A stretch of 54,023 bases of DNA from SCTD01 sp038256525 (GCA_038256525.1 JBBSKF010000006.1:1-54023), one strand, 5' to 3'. Positions 31,619-43,918 are shown, counted from the stretch's first letter. Notes: generated from the letters alone by a model not told the origin. Numbers and translations are program-made.

Positions 31619-31645
31619 TACTACCCGGACTGACGGCGTTGTCAA
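31618..31645 (-). promoter_or_regulatory. Consensus promoter of the DUF222/HNH gene
   Basis: The minus strand carries TTGACA (31640..31645), a 16-nt spacer and TAGTAT (31618..31623), the closest match to the sigma-70/HrdB consensus in the window. Only 7 nt separate the -10 from ATG 31610, so the mRNA should be leaderless. Confidence 0.75.
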
Positions 31646-31971
31646 GCCAATGATGGCTGTGGACAGCCGGTTTCGCGTTTCCACAGATCTTCTGTGGTGA
31701 CTCATCGCGACCCTGGTCTATGCCTTCCTGGTCACCATCGGCGGATGTCGAGAGATTCGCCGCCATGCTCGAGTCGGTCGAGAGCAGAGCATGCGTCGGT
31801 GAGAGCGCATGGCGAGTGAGCGCCTCGAGACCGATCGAGCCTTGTCCTCAAGGACGCGCTAGGACTCGATTTGTGGTGACGACTCGCTTCCCTTGGCCTC
31901 AAGGCTTGGATTCCCTTGCCATGCATCAGGTCTGAGCCTCGTCGCTCATGAGGTCGACCTGCGTCGACGGG
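31646..31971. other. Non-coding gap between DUF222/HNH and glgB
   Basis: About 330 bp with no convincing gene, tRNA or terminator. It contains a near-perfect dyad, CCACAGA-TCT-TCTGTGG (31681..31697), upstream of the DUF222/HNH promoter, and several scattered GAGAGC/GAGCGC words. It is less GC-rich than the genes. The glgB end lies at its right border without an obvious hairpin. Confidence 0.5.
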
Positions 31972-34176
31972 CTAGCCCGGTCCGCTGCTGGTGAGCCACA
32001 CCGTCCCGAGAGGCGGCACCCGCAGGACGGTGGAGGCCGGCTGGCCGTGCCACCCGTCCGAAACGGCCGTCACTCCACCGAAGTTGCCGACGCCGCTGCC
32101 GAGATAGGCCTCGGCATCGGTGTTCAGGACCTCGCGCCACTCACCCGCCCAGGGAAGTCCGAGGCGGTAGTCCTCGTGCGGCATACCGGCGAAGTTGGAG
32201 ATGCAGGCCAGCGCGGAGCCGTCGGCTCCGAAGCGAAGGAAGGAGAAGACGTTGCCGCTGGCGTCGTTGGCGTCGATCCACGAGAATCCGGCGGCGTCGA
32301 CGTCCTTCGACCACAGCGCGGAGGTGTCCTTGTAGACGGCGTTGAGCTCCTTCACCAGCAGCGCCACGCCGCGGTGGTCCGGCAGGTCGAGCAACCACCA
32401 GTCGAGCGAGCGCTGCTCGCTCCACTCCGACTCCTGCGCGAACTCGCTGCCCATGAACAGCAGCTGCTTGCCGGGATGAGCCCACATGAAGCCCAGGTAG
32501 CCGCGTACGTTCGCGAGCTGTTGCCACCGGTCGCCCGGCATCTTGCGCAGCAACGATCCCTTGCCGTGCACGACCTCGTCGTGGCTGATCGGCAGGAGAT
32601 AGTTCTCGGCGTAGGCGTAGACCATCGAGAACGTCATCTGATGGTGGTGATAACCGCGGTGCACCGGCTCATGGGCGACGTAGTCGAGCGAGTCGTGCAT
32701 CCAACCCATGTTCCACTTGAAGCCGAAGCCCAGACCACCGAGGTGGGTCGGCCGCGACACCCCCGGCCACGCGGTGGACTCCTCCGCGATGGTCATCACG
32801 CCGGGGGTGCGGCGGTAGACCACCGAGTTCATCTCCTGCAGGAACTGCACCGCCTCGAGGTTCTCCCGACCGCCGTAGACGTTCGGTGTCCACTGCCCTT
32901 CCTCGCGTGAGTAGTCGAGGTAGAGCATCGAGGCGACCGCGTCCACCCGCAGCGCGTCGATGTGGAACTCCTCCAGCCAGTACGACGCGTTGGCCACCAG
33001 GAAGTTACGCACCTCACGGCGGCCGAAGTCGAAGACCAGCGTGCCCCAGTCGATCTGCTCGCCGCGCTGGGGATCGGCATGCTCGTACAGCGGGGTGCCG
33101 TCGAAGCGGGCCAGCGCCCACTCGTCCTTCGGGAAGTGGCCGGGGACCCAGTCCACGATGACGCCGATGCCGGCCTGGTGCAGGGTGTCGACCAGATGGC
33201 GGAACTCGTCGGGGGAGCCGAAGCGCGCGGTCGGGGCGTAGTAGCCGGTGACCTGGTAACCCCAGGATCCGCCGAACGGGTGCTCGGCGACCGGCAGCAG
33301 CTCGACGTGGGTGTAACCGAGCCAGCTGACGTACTCGGTGAGCTGCTGGGCCAGCTCGGTGTAGGAAAGGCCCTGCCGCCACGAGCCGAGGTGGACCTCG
33401 TAGCAGCTGAGCGGGGCCGCGTGGGCAGCGGTCGCGGACCGCTTCTCCAGCCAGGCCTCGTCGGACCAGACGTACGACGACTCGTCCACCACGCTCGCGG
33501 TCAGCGGCGGAACCTCGGTGCGCCGGGCCATCGGGTCGGCCTTCTCCCGCCACACCGAGTCGGCCCCCAGGACGGCAAACTTGTAGTGCGTGCCCGCACC
33601 GATGTCCGGCACGAACAGCTCCCAGACGCCACTGCTGCCCAGGGCACGCATCGGGTGGCCGAAGCCGTCCCAGCCATTGAAGTCACCGACGATCCGCACG
33701 CCCCGAGCGCTCGGCGCCCAGACGGCGAAGGACGTGCCGGTGACGGGACCGGACGTGGTGTCGTAACGCCGGACGTGCGCACCGAGGACCTGCCAGAGCT
33801 GTTCGTGGCGCCCCTCGCCGATCAGGTGCAGATCGACCTCGCCGAGGGTCGGCAGGTAGCGGTAGGGGTCGTCCCCGGCATACACCTCGCCGTGATAGGT
33901 GACCGAGAGCCGGTAGTCGGTGACCGGCCCCGGTCCCCGGGCCTCCCAGATCCCCGCGTGCAGGTGGTCGAGCGCCAGCCGACGGCCGTCGATCAGCGCG
34001 ACGACGGCGTCCGCACCGGGGCGCAGGGCCCGGACCACGATGCCGGCACCGTCGGCGTGCATCCCCAGGATGGCGTGCGGGTCGTGATGCTCACCGCTCG
34101 CGAGCCGGTCCAGCTCTGCCGAGGACGGACCGGTGTCGACGGCTGGAGCCGCCCTCCTGCCCGGACGCTCGCTCAC
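31972..34176 (-). CDS. glgB: 1,4-alpha-glucan branching enzyme
   Basis: 734 residues. An N-terminal extension and a CBM48 module (GTSFAVWAPSARGVRIVGDFN) precede the GH13 barrel: nucleophile Asp in DALRVDAVASMLYLDYSR, acid Glu in TIAEESTAWPG and Asp in PISHDEVVHGKGSLL. It cuts alpha-1,4 chains and re-attaches them as alpha-1,6 branches. In the GlgE pathway it works with GlgE to build branched glucan from maltose-1-phosphate. GTG 34176 overlaps the maltokinase stop (GTGA). Last gene of the four-gene operon. Confidence 0.95.
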   Translation of the reverse strand: MSERPGRRAAPAVDTGPSSAELDRLASGEHHDPHAILGMHADGAGIVVRALRPGADAVVALIDGRRLALDHLHAGIWEARGPGPVTDYRLSVTYHGEVYAGDDPYRYLPTLGEVDLHLIGEGRHEQLWQVLGAHVRRYDTTSGPVTGTSFAVWAPSARGVRIVGDFNGWDGFGHPMRALGSSGVWELFVPDIGAGTHYKFAVLGADSVWREKADPMARRTEVPPLTASVVDESSYVWSDEAWLEKRSATAAHAAPLSCYEVHLGSWRQGLSYTELAQQLTEYVSWLGYTHVELLPVAEHPFGGSWGYQVTGYYAPTARFGSPDEFRHLVDTLHQAGIGVIVDWVPGHFPKDEWALARFDGTPLYEHADPQRGEQIDWGTLVFDFGRREVRNFLVANASYWLEEFHIDALRVDAVASMLYLDYSREEGQWTPNVYGGRENLEAVQFLQEMNSVVYRRTPGVMTIAEESTAWPGVSRPTHLGGLGFGFKWNMGWMHDSLDYVAHEPVHRGYHHHQMTFSMVYAYAENYLLPISHDEVVHGKGSLLRKMPGDRWQQLANVRGYLGFMWAHPGKQLLFMGSEFAQESEWSEQRSLDWWLLDLPDHRGVALLVKELNAVYKDTSALWSKDVDAAGFSWIDANDASGNVFSFLRFGADGSALACISNFAGMPHEDYRLGLPWAGEWREVLNTDAEAYLGSGVGNFGGVTAVSDGWHGQPASTVLRVPPLGTVWLTSSGPG

Positions 34177-35524
34177 GGCATGGTCCGCTTCGGTGCGTCG
34201 CGGGCGAGCCGCTCGATGCTGCCGACCGGGATCTGCACCCAGGTGGGCCGGTTGCGGGCCTCGTAGACCACTTCGTAGACCGCCTTGTCCAGCTCGAACG
34301 CCCGCAGCAGCACCGCGTCGTCGCGGGGGTCGGCGCCGGCGGCGCCGGCGTAGCCATCGCAGAACGCCTGTCGGTTTCGCTCTGCCCACTCCGAGGCGCG
34401 GTACGCCAGCTGCGCGTCGCCCCCTCGCTCGGCGAGCAGGTGGCGGGCGGCGTAGTCGTAGGAGCGGAGCATGCCGGCGACGTCGCGCAACGGGCTCATC
34501 AGGGCGGTTCGCTCTGCCAGGGGCCGGGCCGGTTCGCCCTCGAAGTCGAGCAGCACCCAGCCGGTCTGGGTGCGCAGCACCTGGCCGAGGTGGAAGTCCC
34601 CGTGGACCCGCTGCACGGGGACGGACGCAGTGAGCTCGGCGACAGCGTCGAAGCTCGCCCGCAGGGCCTCGGCGAAGGGCTCCAGGTCGGGCACCACCGT
34701 CAAGGCGGCGTCCAGCCGCTCGTGCAGCTGGCGGGTCGCTGCCGCGAGCTGCTCAGGGCCCACCGTCCTGTTGGGCAGCGCCTCGCGCAGGGCCCGGTGC
34801 ACCTCTGCTGTTGCGGCCCCGAGGCGCTCTGACTCGGCAGCGAAGTCCCCGCCGACTTCGTCCGCATGCAGGTCGGCCTCGGCAAACAGGTCACGCACGC
34901 TCGCCGTCGCCATCGCCCAGCCTTCGGTCGCATGCCGCTGGAAGCGCTGCAGGAGAGCGAGGGTGGTCGCCTGCCCACCCACCTCGCTCTCGATCCAGCC
35001 GAGCGGCTCGGCGATGTGGGCACTGCCGGCCAGGGCTCGACTGAGCTCGAGGTCGGGGTTCATTCCGGGCTGGAGGCGCCGGAAGAGCTTGAGGATGTAC
35101 TCCTCCCCGTAGACCAGCGAGGTGTTGCTCTGCTCGACACCGACCACCCGGCTGGGGTGTCCGAGCTCGATCTCCGCGAGGCGGTGGAAGTCCAGGCCAT
35201 CGACGGACTCGCCCGCGGCGATCCGGCGCAGCAGCAGATCCGCTGCGTCCTGGTCGTGCGCCGCGTCATACCAGGTCGAGCCGTCCGCCTCACCGATCGC
35301 GGCGTGCGCGAGACGCTGCGGCACCGGGCCGTCCAGGCGGCCGAGCAGCAGCTGGTAGCGCGCATCGGCGTCCGGTCCGTGCACGGTGATCAGCAGGTGA
35401 ATCAGCCCGGAGCCGCCGTCCATCGGCGTCTCCCGCTCCAACTCGACCGAGGAGATCGCCGTGCCCTTGCCGCCGAACCAACGCTGAGCCGGGAGCCACT
35501 GCTCGAGCAGTGCGGTCAGGGCGC

Positions 35525-35528
<4 letters not shown>
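34173..35528 (-). CDS. mak: Maltokinase
   Basis: 451 residues with a kinase-like fold: VHGDFHLGQVL (catalytic Asp) and LLDFEGEP (metal-binding Asp). It phosphorylates maltose with ATP to maltose-1-phosphate, the donor used by GlgE. In many bacteria it is fused to TreS; here the two are separate genes joined by a GTGA overlap, which should keep them in equal amounts. GTG 35528 is the only start near the family's N-terminus (LLEQWLPAQRWFGGKG). Confidence 0.93.
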
Positions 35529-37215
<1,687 letters not shown>

Positions 37216-37219
<4 letters not shown>

Positions 37220-39195
37220 GCTGTCGCTCCTGTCGAGGCGCTCGCGCGGACAGCGAACAGGTGTGCGGGCTCTTCGAACGGGTCGAGGCGCACGTAGTTG
37301 TGGGCGCCCCAGTCGTAGGTGGCACCGGTCACCGCGTCGTGCACCTCGATCCGGTCGTCCCAGCCGTAGCCGAGGGCAGGCAGGTCGAGCGAGACGGTGG
37401 CCTCGCGAACCCCGTGCGGGTCCAGGTTGAGCACGACGAGAACGGCGTCGTCGCCGGACACCTTGCTCCACGCCATGACATCGGGTGAGCTCGTGGTGTG
37501 GATGTGCAGATTGCGCAGCCAGTGCAGCGCCGGATGCTCGCGCCGCAGCCGGTTGAGCATGGTGAGGTACGGCGCGAGGGTGGCGCCCGGATCGGACCAG
37601 TCGCGCGGGCGCAGCTGGTACTTCTCGCTGTCGAGGTATTCCTCGCTCCCCGGTTTCACCGCGACGTGCTCGTAGAGCTCGAAGCCGGCGTAGACGCCGT
37701 AGGTGGGGGACAGGAGCGCCGCAAGCACGGCCCGGATCTTGAACACCGGCGGCCCGCCGTACTGAAGGGAGGCGTGGAGGATGTCAGGGGTGTTGACGAA
37801 GAAGTTCGGCCGCATGTAGTCCGCAGCCTCCACCAGCTCCAGCGCGTAGTCCTCGAGCTCGGTACGCCGGGTCCGCCAGGTGAAGTACGTGTAGGACTGG
37901 GTGAACCCGACGCGGGCGAGCTCGTGCATCATCGCCGGGCGGGTGAACGCCTCGGCCAGGAAGAGCACGTCCGGGTCGGTCTTCTGAATCTCCCTGATCA
38001 GCCACTCCCAGAACTCGAGCGGCTTGGTGTGGGGGTTGTCGACGCGGAAGATCCGGACTCCGTGGGCCATCCAGTGCCGCACCACGCGCAGCACCTCGGC
38101 GTAGAGCCCCGCGGGATCGTTGTCGAAGTTCAGCGGATAGATGTCCTGGTACTTCTTCGGCGGGTTCTCGGCGTACGCGATGGTGCCGTCGAGGCGGGTG
38201 GTGAACCACTGCGGGTGGTCCTTCGCCCACGGATGGTCCGGTGCGCACTGCAGCGCGAGGTCGAGGGCGACCTCCATGCCGAGCTCCTCGGTGCGCGCCA
38301 CGAAGGCGTCGAAGTCGGCCAGCGTCCCGAGGTCGGGGTGCACCGCGTCGTGTCCGCCGTCCTTCGAACCGATGGCCCACGGCGAGCCGACGTCGTCGGG
38401 TCCAGGGGTCAGTGTGTTGTTCGGGCCCTTGCGGTTGACCTCCCCGACCGGATGGATCGGCGGCAGGTAGACGACGTCGAAACCCATGCGTGCCACCGCC
38501 GGCAGCCGCTGCGTCGCGGTGCGGAACGTGCCGGTGCGCAGCACTCCCGTCTCGTCGGGCGCGGCGCCCTCCGAACGGGGGAAGAACTCATACCAGGCTC
38601 CGTAGAGCGCCCGTTGGCGGTCGACCCAGATCGTGCGCGACTCGGCGGCAGTGACCAGCTCGCGCACCGGGTGCTGGGTCAGCAGCCCCACGACCTCGGG
38701 GTCGAGTGCCGCGGCGAGGCGGTTCATCGGCTCGCGCTTCGCGTCGCGAAGCACCTTGGCGAGAGCCTTGACAGGCGGGCGGACGGCTGTTCCCAGGGCC
38801 GTCGCCGCTCGCTCGTACAGCCGCGCCCCCTCCTCCAGCATCAGGTCGATGTCGACACCCGCACCGATCTTGATCGGTGCGTCGTGCCACCAGGTGCCGA
38901 GCGGGTCACTCCACGCCTCGACGGTGAACGACCACAGTCCTTGCGCCGCAGAGTCGGCAGGCAGCGTGAAGGCGGCCGACCAGCGATCGGTCCCAGGGGC
39001 GCCGGGTTGCATGCGCAGGAACGGCTGCCTGGTCCCGTCGGGTGCGGTCACCACCACGTCTGCCGCGACCGCGTCGTGCCCCTCCCGGAACACGGTTGCC
39101 GAGAAGACGACAGTCTCCCCTGTGACCCCGCGCGCGGGGTACTGGCCGCACGACACCGACGGGCTGATCTGTGTGACTGCTATCCGTCCGACCAT
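37216..39195 (-). CDS. glgE: Alpha-1,4-glucan:maltose-1-phosphate maltosyltransferase
   Basis: 659 residues. N-terminal beta domain (GRIAVTQISPSVSCGQYPARG), then a GH13_3 barrel with nucleophile Asp386 in RVDNPHTKP, acid Glu in LFLAEAFTRP and Asp in NTPDILH. It adds maltosyl units from maltose-1-phosphate to alpha-glucan chains; in M. tuberculosis loss of it poisons the cell by maltose-1-phosphate build-up. First gene of the operon, with a leaderless start at ATG 39195. Together with treS, mak and glgB it makes the trehalose-to-glucan route complete. Confidence 0.96.
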
Positions 39196-39202
39196 TGAGG
39201 CG

Positions 39203-39208
39203 ACCGTA
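39203..39208 (-). promoter_or_regulatory. -10 element of the glgE-treS-mak-glgB operon
   Basis: TACGGT on the minus strand ends 7 nt before ATG 39195. No ribosome site is present, so the operon mRNA is probably leaderless. It lies 45 bp from the -10 of the divergent glgP promoter, leaving room for shared control. Confidence 0.5.
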
Positions 39209-39253
39209 CCCCCCGATCATGACCCGGGGACATCGGCCCCTCCTCGGGCTGGC

Positions 39254-39259
39254 TAGGGT
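39254..39259 (+). promoter_or_regulatory. -10 element of glgP
   Basis: TAGGGT ends 7 nt before GTG 39267, again with leaderless spacing. The 71-bp glgE/glgP gap contains both divergent promoters and no obvious operator dyad. Confidence 0.5.
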
Positions 39260-39266
39260 CCCTCGG

Positions 39267-41816
39267 GTGAGAGCACTCCGTAGGTTCACCGTCCGGCTCG
39301 CCCTGCCGCCGTCGCTTGCCCCGCTCGCCGAGCTGGTGATGAACCTGCGCTGGTCGTGGCATCCCGACTCGATCGAGCTCTTCCGCTCGGTCGACCCGGA
39401 CGCCTGGGATGCCGCCGGGCAGGACCCGGTCCGCCTCCTGGGCGAGGTCAGTCCCGAGCGGCTGGCCGCACTCGCCGCGGACAAGGAGTTCCTCGGCCGG
39501 CTGGGCGCTGCGCACGAGGACCTGCGCGACTACCTGACCCGCCCCCGCTGGTACCAGGGGCTGCAGGACGCCCCGCGGGGCATCGCCTATTTCTCGCCCG
39601 AGTTCGGCATCACCGAGGTGCTCCCGCAGTACTCCGGTGGTCTCGGCATCCTGGCCGGCGACCACCTCAAGGCCGCCTCCGACCTCGGAGTCCCCATCCT
39701 CGGCGTCGGGCTGCTCTATCGCGCGGGCTATTTCAAGCAGTCGCTGAATGCCGAGGGCTGGCAGCAGGAGCGCTATCCACCGCTGGACCCGCACGGTCTT
39801 CCGCTGACCCTCGTGACCGACGCGGACGGTTCGCCGCTGACGGTGCGCATCGGCCTGCCGGAGGGTCGCACCCTGCACGCCCACGTGTGGCGGGCGCAGG
39901 TCGGCCGGGTTCCCCTGCTGCTGCTGGACTCCGACGTCGAGGAGAACGCCCCGGAGGAGCGCGAGGTCACCGACCGGCTGTACGGCGGCGGTTCTGACCA
40001 CCGTCTGCACCAGGAGATGCTGCTCGGCATCGGCGGGGTGCGGGCCATCCGTGCGTGGACCGCGCTGACCGGCGACCCGGAGCCGGAGGTCTTCCACACC
40101 AACGAGGGCCACGCCGGGTTCCTCGGCGTGGAGCGCATCCGTGAGTTCGTCCTCCAGGGGCTGAGCTTCGACGAGGCCCGCGAGGCTGTACGCGCCGGGA
40201 CGGTCTTCACGACACACACCCCGGTGCCGGCCGGCATCGACCGCTTCCCGAACGAGCTGATCCGGCGCTACTTCGGCGGCGAGAACGGCGTGGAGCAGGT
40301 CGCTGTCGACCGCATCCTCGAGCTCGGTGCGGAAGCGGACCCGTCGGTCTTCAACATGGCCCACATGGGCCTGCGCATGGCGCAGCGACGCAACGGTGTG
40401 GCCAAGCTGCACGGCGTCGTGAGCCGCCAGATGTTTGCCGACCTGTGGCCGGGCTTCGACAGCGTCGACGTCCCGATCACCTCCATCACCAACGGCGTGC
40501 ACGCGCCGACCTGGATCGCCAGGGAGGTCTTCGAACTCGCCGACCAGGCGAGCGGTGGGACCTTGACCACCGATGCGCAGGGCTGGGAGAACATCGCAAA
40601 GATTGCCGACGCGAGCATCTGGGCGACCCGCCGGGTGCTGCGGGAGCGGCTGGTCGAGGAGGTGCGGCGCCGGCTCCGGGAGTCCTGCCTGCAGCGTGGG
40701 GCGACCGAGGCCGAGCTGGGCTGGACCGCGTCGGTGTTCGACCCCGATGTCCTGACGATCGGCTTCGCCCGGCGGGTGCCCTCCTACAAGCGCCTCACGT
40801 TGATGCTGTGTGACCCCGACCGGCTCACGTCGCTGCTGCTCGACCCGGACCGGCCGATCCAGCTGGTCATCGCCGGCAAGGCGCACCCCGCCGACGACGG
40901 AGGCAAGGAGCTGGTCCAGCAGATCGTGCGCTTCGCCGACCGTACCGACGTCCGTCACCGCATCGCCTTCCTGCCCGACTACGACATCGGCATGGCGCGC
41001 TACCTCTACGGCGGCTGCGACGTGTGGCTGAACAACCCGCTGCGACCGCTCGAGGCCTGCGGGACCTCGGGGATGAAGTCCGCGCTCAACGGCGGGCTCA
41101 ACCTGTCCATCCGGGACGGGTGGTGGGACGAGATGTATGACGGGGAGAACGGCTGGGCCATCCCCACCGCCGACGGCGTGAGCGATCCGGACCGGCGCGA
41201 CAGTCTCGAGGCGACAGCGTTCTACGAGCTGGTCGAGAAGCAGGTGCGGACCCGCTTCTATGACCGCGACAACAGCGGCGTCCCGCAGCGATGGGTCGAC
41301 ATGGTGCGTCACACGCTGCAGACACTCGGCCCGAAGGTGCTGGCCAGTAGGATGGTTCGCGACTACGTGCACCAGCTCTACGGTCCGGCGGCGCAGTCCT
41401 CGCGCGCCCTGTCGGCGTCGGACTTCGCCGCTGCCCGGGAGCTCGCGGCGTGGCGGACCCGGGTCGCCGAGCGCTGGGCGCAGGTGCGGGTCGAGCACGT
41501 CGAGGCCGGCGGCGTCGGTGACACCCCGCAGGTGGGCACGGTGCTCGAGGTGCGGGCGAGTGTCGACCTCGGGGGGTTGTCCCCGGCGGATGTCACCGTC
41601 CAGGTGGCGTACGGCCGGGTCGACGAGGCCGACGAGCTGCGCTCACCTGCCTACGTCGAGCTGCACGACATCGGCACGGCCGAGGGAGGGCTGCATCGCT
41701 ACGAGGGGACCGTGCGGCTCGACCGTCCGGGCTCGTTCGGCTACAGCGTGCGGGTGCTGCCCCACTCGGCGGCGTTGCCGAGCGACGCCGACCTGGGGCT
41801 GCTCACCACCGCCTGA
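39267..41816 (+). CDS. glgP: Glycogen/alpha-glucan phosphorylase
   Basis: 849 residues. It begins VRALRRFTVRLALP, followed by the MNLRWSWHP segment of the short-N-terminus phosphorylases. EFGITEVLPQYSGGLGILAGD and TNEGHAGF are conserved, and the PLP lysine is in GTSGMKSALNG. It releases glucose-1-phosphate from glucan ends. This bacterial type lacks the allosteric N-terminus of muscle phosphorylase. Convergent with glgX, only 2 bp between the stops. Confidence 0.93.
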   Translation: MRALRRFTVRLALPPSLAPLAELVMNLRWSWHPDSIELFRSVDPDAWDAAGQDPVRLLGEVSPERLAALAADKEFLGRLGAAHEDLRDYLTRPRWYQGLQDAPRGIAYFSPEFGITEVLPQYSGGLGILAGDHLKAASDLGVPILGVGLLYRAGYFKQSLNAEGWQQERYPPLDPHGLPLTLVTDADGSPLTVRIGLPEGRTLHAHVWRAQVGRVPLLLLDSDVEENAPEEREVTDRLYGGGSDHRLHQEMLLGIGGVRAIRAWTALTGDPEPEVFHTNEGHAGFLGVERIREFVLQGLSFDEAREAVRAGTVFTTHTPVPAGIDRFPNELIRRYFGGENGVEQVAVDRILELGAEADPSVFNMAHMGLRMAQRRNGVAKLHGVVSRQMFADLWPGFDSVDVPITSITNGVHAPTWIAREVFELADQASGGTLTTDAQGWENIAKIADASIWATRRVLRERLVEEVRRRLRESCLQRGATEAELGWTASVFDPDVLTIGFARRVPSYKRLTLMLCDPDRLTSLLLDPDRPIQLVIAGKAHPADDGGKELVQQIVRFADRTDVRHRIAFLPDYDIGMARYLYGGCDVWLNNPLRPLEACGTSGMKSALNGGLNLSIRDGWWDEMYDGENGWAIPTADGVSDPDRRDSLEATAFYELVEKQVRTRFYDRDNSGVPQRWVDMVRHTLQTLGPKVLASRMVRDYVHQLYGPAAQSSRALSASDFAAARELAAWRTRVAERWAQVRVEHVEAGGVGDTPQVGTVLEVRASVDLGGLSPADVTVQVAYGRVDEADELRSPAYVELHDIGTAEGGLHRYEGTVRLDRPGSFGYSVRVLPHSAALPSDADLGLLTTA

Positions 41817-41818
41817 GG

Positions 41819-43918
41819 CTAGGGCTGGGGGTGGGCGCGCAGGACGACCACCGAGCGGGCCGTGAGGCCGATCAGTGCACCGGCGTCCAGCGTGGCACCC
41901 GGACCGGGCTCCTCCGCGGCGGTGTCGAGCACCACGTCGTACGCGACCGCCCACGGCGCGCCGGGCAACTGGAAGGCGATGTCCGCCGGACCCAGGTGCA
42001 GCACCACCAGGAAGCTGTCGTCGACGACAGGTGCCCCCTGCCGATCGGGGGCGCGGATCCCGGAGCCGTGCAGGAACATCCCGAGCGTCGCCTGGTCAGC
42101 ATCGAACCACTGCAACTCGGTCACCTCGCTCCCGCTCGCGCCGAACCAGGTGAGGTCCTCCCGGCCGAGGAAGAACGATCGTTGGCGGAAGACCGGGTGC
42201 TCCCGCCGGAGGCGCACCAGACGCGCCGTGAACTCACGCAGGGCGACGGCGTCGGGACCGACCTGCCAAGGTTGCCAGGACAACTCGCTGTCCTGGCAGT
42301 AGGCGTTGTTGTTCCCCCGCTGGCTGCGGCGCACCTCGTCGCCCATGGTCAGCATCGGCACGCCGGAGCTGAGCAGCAGCGTCGCGACCAGGTTGCGCGC
42401 CTGCCTGCGGCGCAGCGTGAGCACCGCCGGCTCCGTGGTGTCGCCCTCGACCCCGCAGTTCCACGACCGGTTGTGCCCGTGGCCGTCCCGATTGCTCTCG
42501 CCGTTGGCCTCGTTGTGCTTGGCGTCGTAGGCGGTGAGGTCGTGCAAGGTGAATCCGTCGTGGGCAGTGACGAAGTTGACCGAGGACCAGGGCCGGCGGC
42601 CGGCTGCGTCGAACAGGTCCGAGGAGCCGGACAGGCGGTAGGCCAACTCGCGGACCCCAGCAGCGTAGCCGCGCCAGGCGTCGCGCGCGGTGTCGCGGAA
42701 GCGGTCGTTCCACTCCGCCCACGGCGCGGGGAAGCGACCGAGCTGGTAGCCACCTTCGCCGATGTCCCACGGCTCCGCGACGAGCTTGACCTTCGAGAGC
42801 ACCGGGTCCTGCTGCAGCACCTGCAGGAAGGCCGCGCGCGGGTCGACCGCCGAGGGGCCGCGCGCCAACGCCGGGGTCAGGTCGAAGCGGAAGCCGTCGA
42901 CATGCATGTCCTGCACCCAGTAGCGCAGTGAGTCCATGATCAGCTGGAGCACATGCGGCTGCTGGAGGTCCAGGGTGCTGCCGGTCCCCGCGTAGTCGCG
43001 ATAGCGGGCCGGGGCGGCGGGATCCAGTCGGTAGTAGCCGGCGTTGTCGAGCCCGCGGAAGGCCAGTGTCGGCCCGCGCTCGTCGCCCTCGCCGGTGTGG
43101 TTGTAGACGACGTCCAGCAGCACCTCGAGGCCGGCGTCGTGCAGCGCGCGCACCATCTCCCGGAACTCGGCGACCTGTTGCCCGCGGAAACCGCTCGAGC
43201 TGTACGCGGCGTGCGGCGCGAAGAAGCCGACGCTGTTGTAGCCCCAGTAGTTGGACAGCCCGCGTCGCAGCAGATGTGGCTCGCTCACGAAATGGTGAAC
43301 GGGCAGGAGCTCCACCGCTGTCACGCCGAGCGCCAGCAGGTGCTCGATCGCCGCTGGGTGCGCGAGGCCGGCGTAGGTGCCGCGCAGGTGGGCCGGGATG
43401 TCGGGATGTCTTGCCGTGAAGCCTTTCACGTGCATCTCGTAGATGACCGTGTCCGACCAGGAGATGTCCGGCGGGCGGTCGCCCTGCCAGTCGAAGTCGT
43501 CGTGCACGACGACGGACCGAGGGACGTACGGCGCGTTGTCGCGCGGTTCAGCCTCGCCGTCGCGGCCCGGCACCGAGCCGAACACCGATGAGTGCAGCCG
43601 GAACTCCCCGCAGATCGCGCGGGCGTAGGGGTCGAGCAGCAGCTTGTTCGGGTTGTGCCGGTGACCGGCCTCCGGCGCGAACGGCCCGCGAACACGGAAG
43701 CCGTAGCGCTGCCCGGGGCCGACACCTGGCAGGTAGCCGTGCCACACGTACCCGCTCCGCTCGGCCAGCGGGATGCGCACCTCGCCCCCGCCGTCCTCGA
43801 ACAGGCAGAGCTCGACGCCGTCGGCCGTCGAGCTGTGGACGGCGAAGTTCGTGCCCGTCCCGTCCCAGGTGGCGCCCAGTGGTGTGCGGCAGCCGGGCCA
43901 GGGCCGTGCGGGGATCAT
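41819..43918 (-). CDS. glgX: Glycogen debranching enzyme (isoamylase type)
   Basis: 699 residues. An N-terminal CBM48 module (TPLGATWDGTGTNFAVHS) and a GH13_11 barrel with nucleophile Asp in GFRFDLTPALARG, acid Glu in LVAEPWDIGEGGYQLG and Asp in NFVTAHDGFTLHDL. The NEANGESNRDGHGHNRSWN block is typical of GlgX/TreX. It hydrolyses the alpha-1,6 branches left after phosphorylase action. It complements glgP on the opposite strand. ATG 43918 lies 7 nt after a CAGGAT element, which could equally act as a weak ribosome site. Confidence 0.93.
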   Translation of the reverse strand: MIPARPWPGCRTPLGATWDGTGTNFAVHSSTADGVELCLFEDGGGEVRIPLAERSGYVWHGYLPGVGPGQRYGFRVRGPFAPEAGHRHNPNKLLLDPYARAICGEFRLHSSVFGSVPGRDGEAEPRDNAPYVPRSVVVHDDFDWQGDRPPDISWSDTVIYEMHVKGFTARHPDIPAHLRGTYAGLAHPAAIEHLLALGVTAVELLPVHHFVSEPHLLRRGLSNYWGYNSVGFFAPHAAYSSSGFRGQQVAEFREMVRALHDAGLEVLLDVVYNHTGEGDERGPTLAFRGLDNAGYYRLDPAAPARYRDYAGTGSTLDLQQPHVLQLIMDSLRYWVQDMHVDGFRFDLTPALARGPSAVDPRAAFLQVLQQDPVLSKVKLVAEPWDIGEGGYQLGRFPAPWAEWNDRFRDTARDAWRGYAAGVRELAYRLSGSSDLFDAAGRRPWSSVNFVTAHDGFTLHDLTAYDAKHNEANGESNRDGHGHNRSWNCGVEGDTTEPAVLTLRRRQARNLVATLLLSSGVPMLTMGDEVRRSQRGNNNAYCQDSELSWQPWQVGPDAVALREFTARLVRLRREHPVFRQRSFFLGREDLTWFGASGSEVTELQWFDADQATLGMFLHGSGIRAPDRQGAPVVDDSFLVVLHLGPADIAFQLPGAPWAVAYDVVLDTAAEEPGPGATLDAGALIGLTARSVVVLRAHPQP

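Noticed and set aside
31646..31971. tRNA or small RNA gene in the largest gap
   Set aside because: No T-loop (GGTTCGAATCC-like) sequence, acceptor pairing or terminator could be found; only a short dyad is present.
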